Shown one piece after another: positions 59,512-64,000 of a DNA stretch of 64,000 bases; within the stretch, counting starts at the first letter, position 1; every line of letters begins with the position of its first letter. This DNA is from Saururus chinensis (Eukaryota > Streptophyta > Magnoliopsida > Piperales > Saururaceae). The stretch is from positions 30,762,592 to 30,826,591 of the forward strand of contig CP141143.1 of assembly GCA_035235625.1 (NCBI GenBank), in the 5' to 3' direction. Both the position numbers and the translations under genes were made by a program. Under the pieces are notes generated by a model. It searched no databases and was not told the origin of the DNA. It saw nothing but the letters and a program-made list of their open reading frames with translations.

Positions 59512-59707
59512 GAGAGAGAGACTAGGAGAGAGAGAGAAGAGAGGAGTGAAGAAAACATAAAGAGAAGGGATAGAAAGAGACGAGAGGGGAGACAGAAGAG
59601 AGAAAGATAAGAGAGAGAAGAGAAATAGAAGAGGGAGATAAAAGAGAGAGAGAAGAGAGAAAGAGGAGAGAGAGACGAGAGGGGTGAGAGAGGAGAAAGA
59701 GAGAGTG
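59512..59707. repeat. GA-rich simple sequence (right arm)
   Basis: Almost only A and G on the plus strand. It is the inverted counterpart of 58150-58525 and is cut by the LTR at 59708. Open frames of Ser/Leu/Phe on the minus strand come from composition. Confidence 0.95.
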
Positions 59708-61758
59708 TGTAACACCCCGACCCGAAAAACTGACCCGGATCAGGGGTTGTTCGGAAAACAAAATTGGAGTTTATTAAAATAAATAAAAAAATTAAAATGA
59801 GACCATCCAGAAGCGGTAGACTCTGTGTGCGAGAGTTGTAACGTTCATCTACGCAGTACGGAGCCTTAGTGCTTCATTGTGCTTAGGTCAAAACAAACCT
59901 AATTTTATAATTAATTTTGATTGGGTCAACGTTGTTGTACTGTTCGTTGCCTACATATGTATTGGATAACATGTACGATATTATTCCAATACGATCGGAT
60001 CTGAACGTAGTTCTACCTAATGGCTATTACATTCATCAAGCATCACAAAATTATATACATTAAAAAACATATATCCTTATGACCGAATAAATTATTCGGA
60101 GCTAAATGGAAATATCATAAATAATTTTAGTCGAACGGAAGCTAATAAATCAACAGAATCACAACCGTCATAGAGGTTAGTAGAACACTAGCAAAATCAC
60201 ACATCCTACTCTATCACAAAGCGGAGCAAAACACACAACAAAGTAAATTGGATCATATCAAAGCCCATCACATCTTATCAGATGTCATCTGATCATAACC
60301 GATTATTCAGATCAGGTCGGAGCATATCAGATCACCACAGAGCATTTCAAAGCAGATCAGATCACGACAAAGTATATCAAAGCAGATTGAATGAGAACAT
60401 ATCAGCTTATTAGATCATAGCAAATCATATATCTTAATTAGTATATTAATAATAATAAGTAAGATGTTCATGCATATAAATTATATTAAATAGGAAGGTT
60501 AGAAACACTTACTCCCCTGTAATCCAAAAGGTAGCGACATTCGGAATTACTTGTTTCCTCATAGCATCTTCCCTTTTAGGTTCGGAGATGGGAGGCAGAA
60601 CCTCCTCTAGCTCTAGAACATCTTTATTATTACATCTGAAGGCGGCGGAATGAAACTCCCTTTAACCCGGGACGTTTCCCTCATTTTGGACTGAAAGTGA
60701 TTGACATAACCTTCCCTTAACTAGGGACACTTCACACTTCCCGTGCTTGTAGGCAGCGGATAAATTCTCCCCTTAACCCGGGGATGTATCTCACACTTCG
60801 TGGCCCTTCGGTGGAGGATGGAGTCTCCCCTACTCGGGCTCACTTCCCTCATTGTGGTCTGATGACGGAAGACATAACCTACTCTTAATCTGGGCCACTT
60901 CTCTCTTTCAGGGACTTAAGGGTGACTGGCAGAGTCTCCTCTTGCCTCAGGGTGTTTCTCCCTTATAAGGTCACCAACTCAAGGAATGGACACTTCCATT
61001 TTATTGAACATCATTGAATGAGCTAAGAACACCTTTTGAACGGACAAAAATGGACTTAAAATAAATCCGGAAACTCTCCCAGAAGTTTGAACGAAAATAA
61101 GAATTATAGAGGAAGGCATGCGAGTGTACGACATAAAAGGGATACATGCACATGTATGCGGGCCACATGTCACACATAGAATAGACCACATAAGTGGTCG
61201 GCATGTGCTGATGTGTGCATGACGCGCGCATCATGTACATCAATTCCTCGCGTTCGACACACATCCCGCGCTGAGTTGTGCGATCATGCGGCCCTGCATT
61301 AAGTGAACAACCGTGATCGCGCTAGGCAGCACGTTGATGGCTCGGCTCAGGCTTGGATTGCCGATGTTATCAATTCCATTTTTTCTTCAATATTTTATTA
61401 TTATTTTATTCAAATACAATTTCAACTTCGAAATGCGATAACTTCTTATCCCGAAGTTGAAATCACGTGTTCTTGACATTGTTGGACTAGTATTGATGAG
61501 TCCTTTGAAATGAGACCCCATGTGGGCGAGTTATTCCATACTTTATACATGGGCCCTGCCCATATGGCACGCTTCCTGAGGTCTTAACTTTCATTGCCGA
61601 CCTCCGTTTTGAGTGTTCTTTAATTCATTACACTTGTTAATTCAAGCTCTATTCATATACGAGGATTTCATCCCTAGAAACCCCTTATAATTTAATTGAA
61701 ATCATACAATTTCCCCAAACCCTCCTAGTTAAGCGTAATCGGAACACGAGGTGTTACA
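59708..61758 (-). mobile_element. LTR, family 3, 2051 bp, minus orientation
   Basis: The plus strand reads TGTAACACCCCGACCCG at 59708 and ends CACGAGGTGTTACA at 61758. Right after it, TTCTTCCCCCCTT (61759-61771) is a polypurine tract when read on the minus strand, AAGGGGGGAAGAA directly before TGTAACACC. This makes it the 3' LTR of a minus-oriented Gypsy-type element. The first 600 bp are homologous to 5496-6117, in inverted orientation. Confidence 0.75.
60600..60965. repeat. Minisatellite inside the LTR, about 65-75 bp x5
   Basis: Diverged units contain CTCCCCTTAACCCGGGGAYG or similar, then a CACTTCxCxCATT stretch and GGCAGCGGA- or GACGGAAGACA-like stretch. Confidence 0.6.
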
Positions 61759-63794
61759 TTCTTCCCCCCTTAAACGAATTGGGTCCTTGCAATTCTTCCA
61801 AAAATACTTTTCAAAACACAAAAAATTTAAAATAAAATATGACCTTGAATCAGATAGCAATTACAATCATGAATCCGATTGATTTACAATCGGACACTAC
61901 ATTCATAAGCCCATCCAATAAGTGATAATCGGATAACATTATCCAATATTTACTCGGATAAAATACATAATCTGATAGTCTAAACTCAGATATCACAAAA
62001 CGAAATCTGATAAATTGTAATCGGATTAAACACTTGTAAAAAGAATTCGATAAAAATTTTGGATTTCACATTCATAAACAGGATCCGTTATTTTAAGATT
62101 GGATAGAACCTTCACAAACAAAATCCAATATTTCATGATCATATAAAATATTTTAAACACAATCTAGTTATTACTTTAAAATCAGATAGGTCATTATTCG
62201 GAGTCAAAACACAATACAGTGAGGCAGGATTAATAGACACAATTCCAAAACCCTACGAAAATTCAATTATCTGATAACTCATAAACACAATCCGATAATT
62301 TATGATCGAATAAAATACTTTAAATAAAATTTGGCTAATTTAAATTCAGATAAATGACATCATACAAAATCCAATTATGGACTTTTAAAATTGGATAAAT
62401 CATTTTTTAGAATCAGAGCAGACATATCAATCCAAAATTTTTCAAAATTAAATCATCTGATATATCACATAATCACAATCTAATAATTTAAGATTGGATA
62501 ATAGAATCTGATTATTATTTTCAAAATCTGATAATTTTTCAGAATTAGAACAAAATAGACAGATCAGAGCCATGATACCGAATGTCGTTCTCCCCGATAC
62601 TCATGGGGTAGCGAGAGGCTCAGAAGGATATTAATTTTCCCATGATGCTCCATAGCTATATGTGCACACCAAAACCAATTATTTTTCTCGATGGGTATCT
62701 AGACAGAGAGTGCCCTGATAATCTCAGGTTTTACACCGAAACTACCCAGAAAGTGCACGTATTTAAAACAAAATGCAGTTCATGTAAATTATTCACAAAT
62801 ATGATATTTTTCTAGAAAACATAGCTAATAAGCATAAATTTAGAATTTAAAACCCCCTACACCATAGGTTGAGTTAAAATCTAAAATAATGTTCAGTAAA
62901 AATATATGAAAATGATTTGTTACAAGCTTTTTCATAAAGTCGTTTGTCAGAAAAAGGATCATTCAGAAAGAATTTGATGTAGTAACGTATGTACAAATTG
63001 TCAGTTCGTTTTAGTGACGAGAAAATCAGAGCCGTAATACCAAACAACGTTCCTCTCGACACTCATGGGGTAGCGAGAGGCTCAGAAGGATAGGAGTTTT
63101 CCCATGATGCTCCACACCTATATGCACTTGCCAAAACTAATTATTTGTCTCGATTGGTATCTAGAGAGTGCAAGCACTTGAGTATCATTGTACGCATCAG
63201 ATCAATTTTTTTTTATCAGAAACAGATGTCCATCATAATTTTATCACGAATTCATTTGGAAATTAAAGTGTCTGATAGAAAATAAATTTGTATTTAAATC
63301 AGAACGTATATTCCCGATTCACATCATACTCAAAACAAACATTTCAAACTAAACCAGACTTGAAATTGAAATTTGTCTCAATGCACAAGCAAAATCAACA
63401 TTGGAGCTATCCACTAACTCCCATTTCCCATAACACAGGTGTTTGATGGTTTCTATATAGTAATTCTACTAGCTATTGAGAAAACTTTACAACTTCAAAT
63501 TATATTTCCAAAACATAGAGGATTTGAGCTCAATTTTCATGTAAAATCCACCAGCAGACTCAACCTTAGAGCAATCCACTAATATCGCATATTTCGTACC
63601 ACGAGTATTAGGCGGTTTCTATTAGGCAATGCCATTGTCTTTGAAAATAATTTAATTTAATTTCAATACACCATCAGAACTAGCCTGAGTGTTATCCACT
63701 AATACCATGTGTCCCATACCACAAGAGTATAGTGGTTCCTCCTAGGTAGTTTCACTGTTTTTCTAAAAACAACTTTCAAAATATAAATATTTTA
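61759..63794 (-). mobile_element. Internal region of the minus-oriented element, repeat-rich, no coding seen
   Basis: Sequence from the polypurine tract to the next LTR. From 61840 to 62540 it has many AATCxGATAA motifs. A 150-bp block beginning TCAGAGCC is repeated at 62564 and 63026. A block with ATCCACTAAYRYC and then a CCATAxCACRxGxGT-like stretch is present near 63403, 63569 and 63688. No gag or pol part is recognised, so the element is incomplete or this is an unrelated insertion. Confidence 0.5.
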
Positions 63795-64000
63795 TGTCAC
63801 GACCTGGATTTTTAAAAGCCTTTTTAAAATAGCATGAACGGTAAGTCACAAATTTTTTTTTTCTTTCTTAAATACAAAACAAACCCTTTGATTAAATATC
63901 CAGGTCATGATAACTGGGGTTCACAAATATGGATATCAAATCATATGATATTATTACATGTCTCAAAATTCAATAGAACAACTCATCCATCTAAGTACAA
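63795..64000 (+). mobile_element. Start of another LTR, cut by the window end
   Basis: It begins TGTCACGACCTGGATTTTTA, similar in style to the family 2 LTR at 13794 (TGTCACACC). Only 206 bp are in the window. Confidence 0.5.

Larger units (their letters stand above)
57950..59707. mobile_element. Foldback/CACTA-like element with long inverted arms
   Basis: The left arm (about 58150-58720) is a CT-rich tract, then CAGCTTTGAGGAGGAATG at 58542, then an AT-rich stretch. The right arm (about 59300-59707) is the reverse: AT-rich, then CATTCCTCCTCAAAGCTGAG at 59475, then a GA-rich tract. The loop is full of TTAGTGACGC and GCGTCGCTAA motifs in both orientations. CCTTTTTGTTACAGTG at 59127-59142 is, on the minus strand, CACTGTAACAAAAAGG, a typical CACTA terminus, so at least one CACTA element is nested here. 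The right arm is cut by an LTR at 59708. No transposase is seen; probably non-autonomous. Confidence 0.65.

Noticed and set aside
59485-59761. Minus-strand open frames rich in Ser, Leu and Phe
   Set aside because: They cover the GA-rich arm and reflect its composition.

Overview
The window looks like nuclear DNA of a flowering plant, from a region rich in mobile elements. The evidence is spliced GT-AG genes, plant-type Mutator-like elements (MULEs) carrying plant mobile domain and DUF1985/ULP1 genes, chromovirus (Ty3/Gypsy) fragments with a chromodomain, PIF/Harbinger and CACTA-type remnants, and several very long LTRs. The exact lineage cannot be fixed from the sequence alone.

Only two convincing host genes are present. 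One (minus strand, 26941 to 24143) encodes a full-length SEC61 alpha subunit of the ER translocon in six coding exons, total 476 residues, with every splice junction in phase. A TATA-like box and a palindromic TGACGTCA site lie upstream at about 27.65-27.71 kb. The other (plus strand, 54357-56304) is a small four-exon gene for a 126-residue protein that I do not recognise. It carries SILK and KVHF motifs that resemble protein phosphatase 1 docking sites, and its two middle exons arose by a roughly 291-bp tandem duplication inside the gene. It has a TATA box and several TGGGCC promoter elements.

Layout. 1-3211: 3' part of a giant LTR (full length estimated near 5.3 kb), with internal tandem repeats. 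3.2-5.5 kb: GA-rich tracts, TTAGYGACGC-type repeats and a C-rich minisatellite. 5.5-6.1 kb: LTR fragment. 6.1-7.5 kb: unidentified coding remnant. 7.8-10.5 kb: minus-strand chromovirus fragment. 10.5-11.4 kb: LTR end. 11.4-22.6 kb: a MULE with a mudrA-like transposase followed by a MAIN/plant-mobile-domain gene. That second gene is split by two 3.2-3.4 kb solo-type LTRs lying in opposite orientation 24 bp apart. The MULE ends in four hairpin repeats. 24.1-27.7 kb: SEC61A. 29.4-29.9 kb: PIF/Harbinger remnant. 31.1-32.1 kb: tandem duplication. 32.4-36.3 kb: LTR-type and repeat sequence. 36.3-36.7 kb: antisense 26S rRNA fragment fused to the second chromovirus fragment (36.7-38.7 kb, plus strand, with 3' LTR). 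38.9-41.3 kb: 5' half of another MULE. About 41.6-53.9 kb: a Kaonashi-like MULE with CCATGG-rich sequence, a 355-bp satellite, a DUF1985-ULP1 gene and a transposase interrupted by a second copy of the giant LTR (49353-53505). 54.1-56.6 kb: the small host gene. 56.8 kb: tRNA-derived SINE. 57.95-59.7 kb: long foldback structure. 59.7 kb to the end: minus-oriented LTR with polypurine tract, repeat-rich internal sequence, and the start of another LTR.

The mobile elements are old and broken. Their order of nesting can be read in several places, and this history is the main content of the window outside the two host genes.
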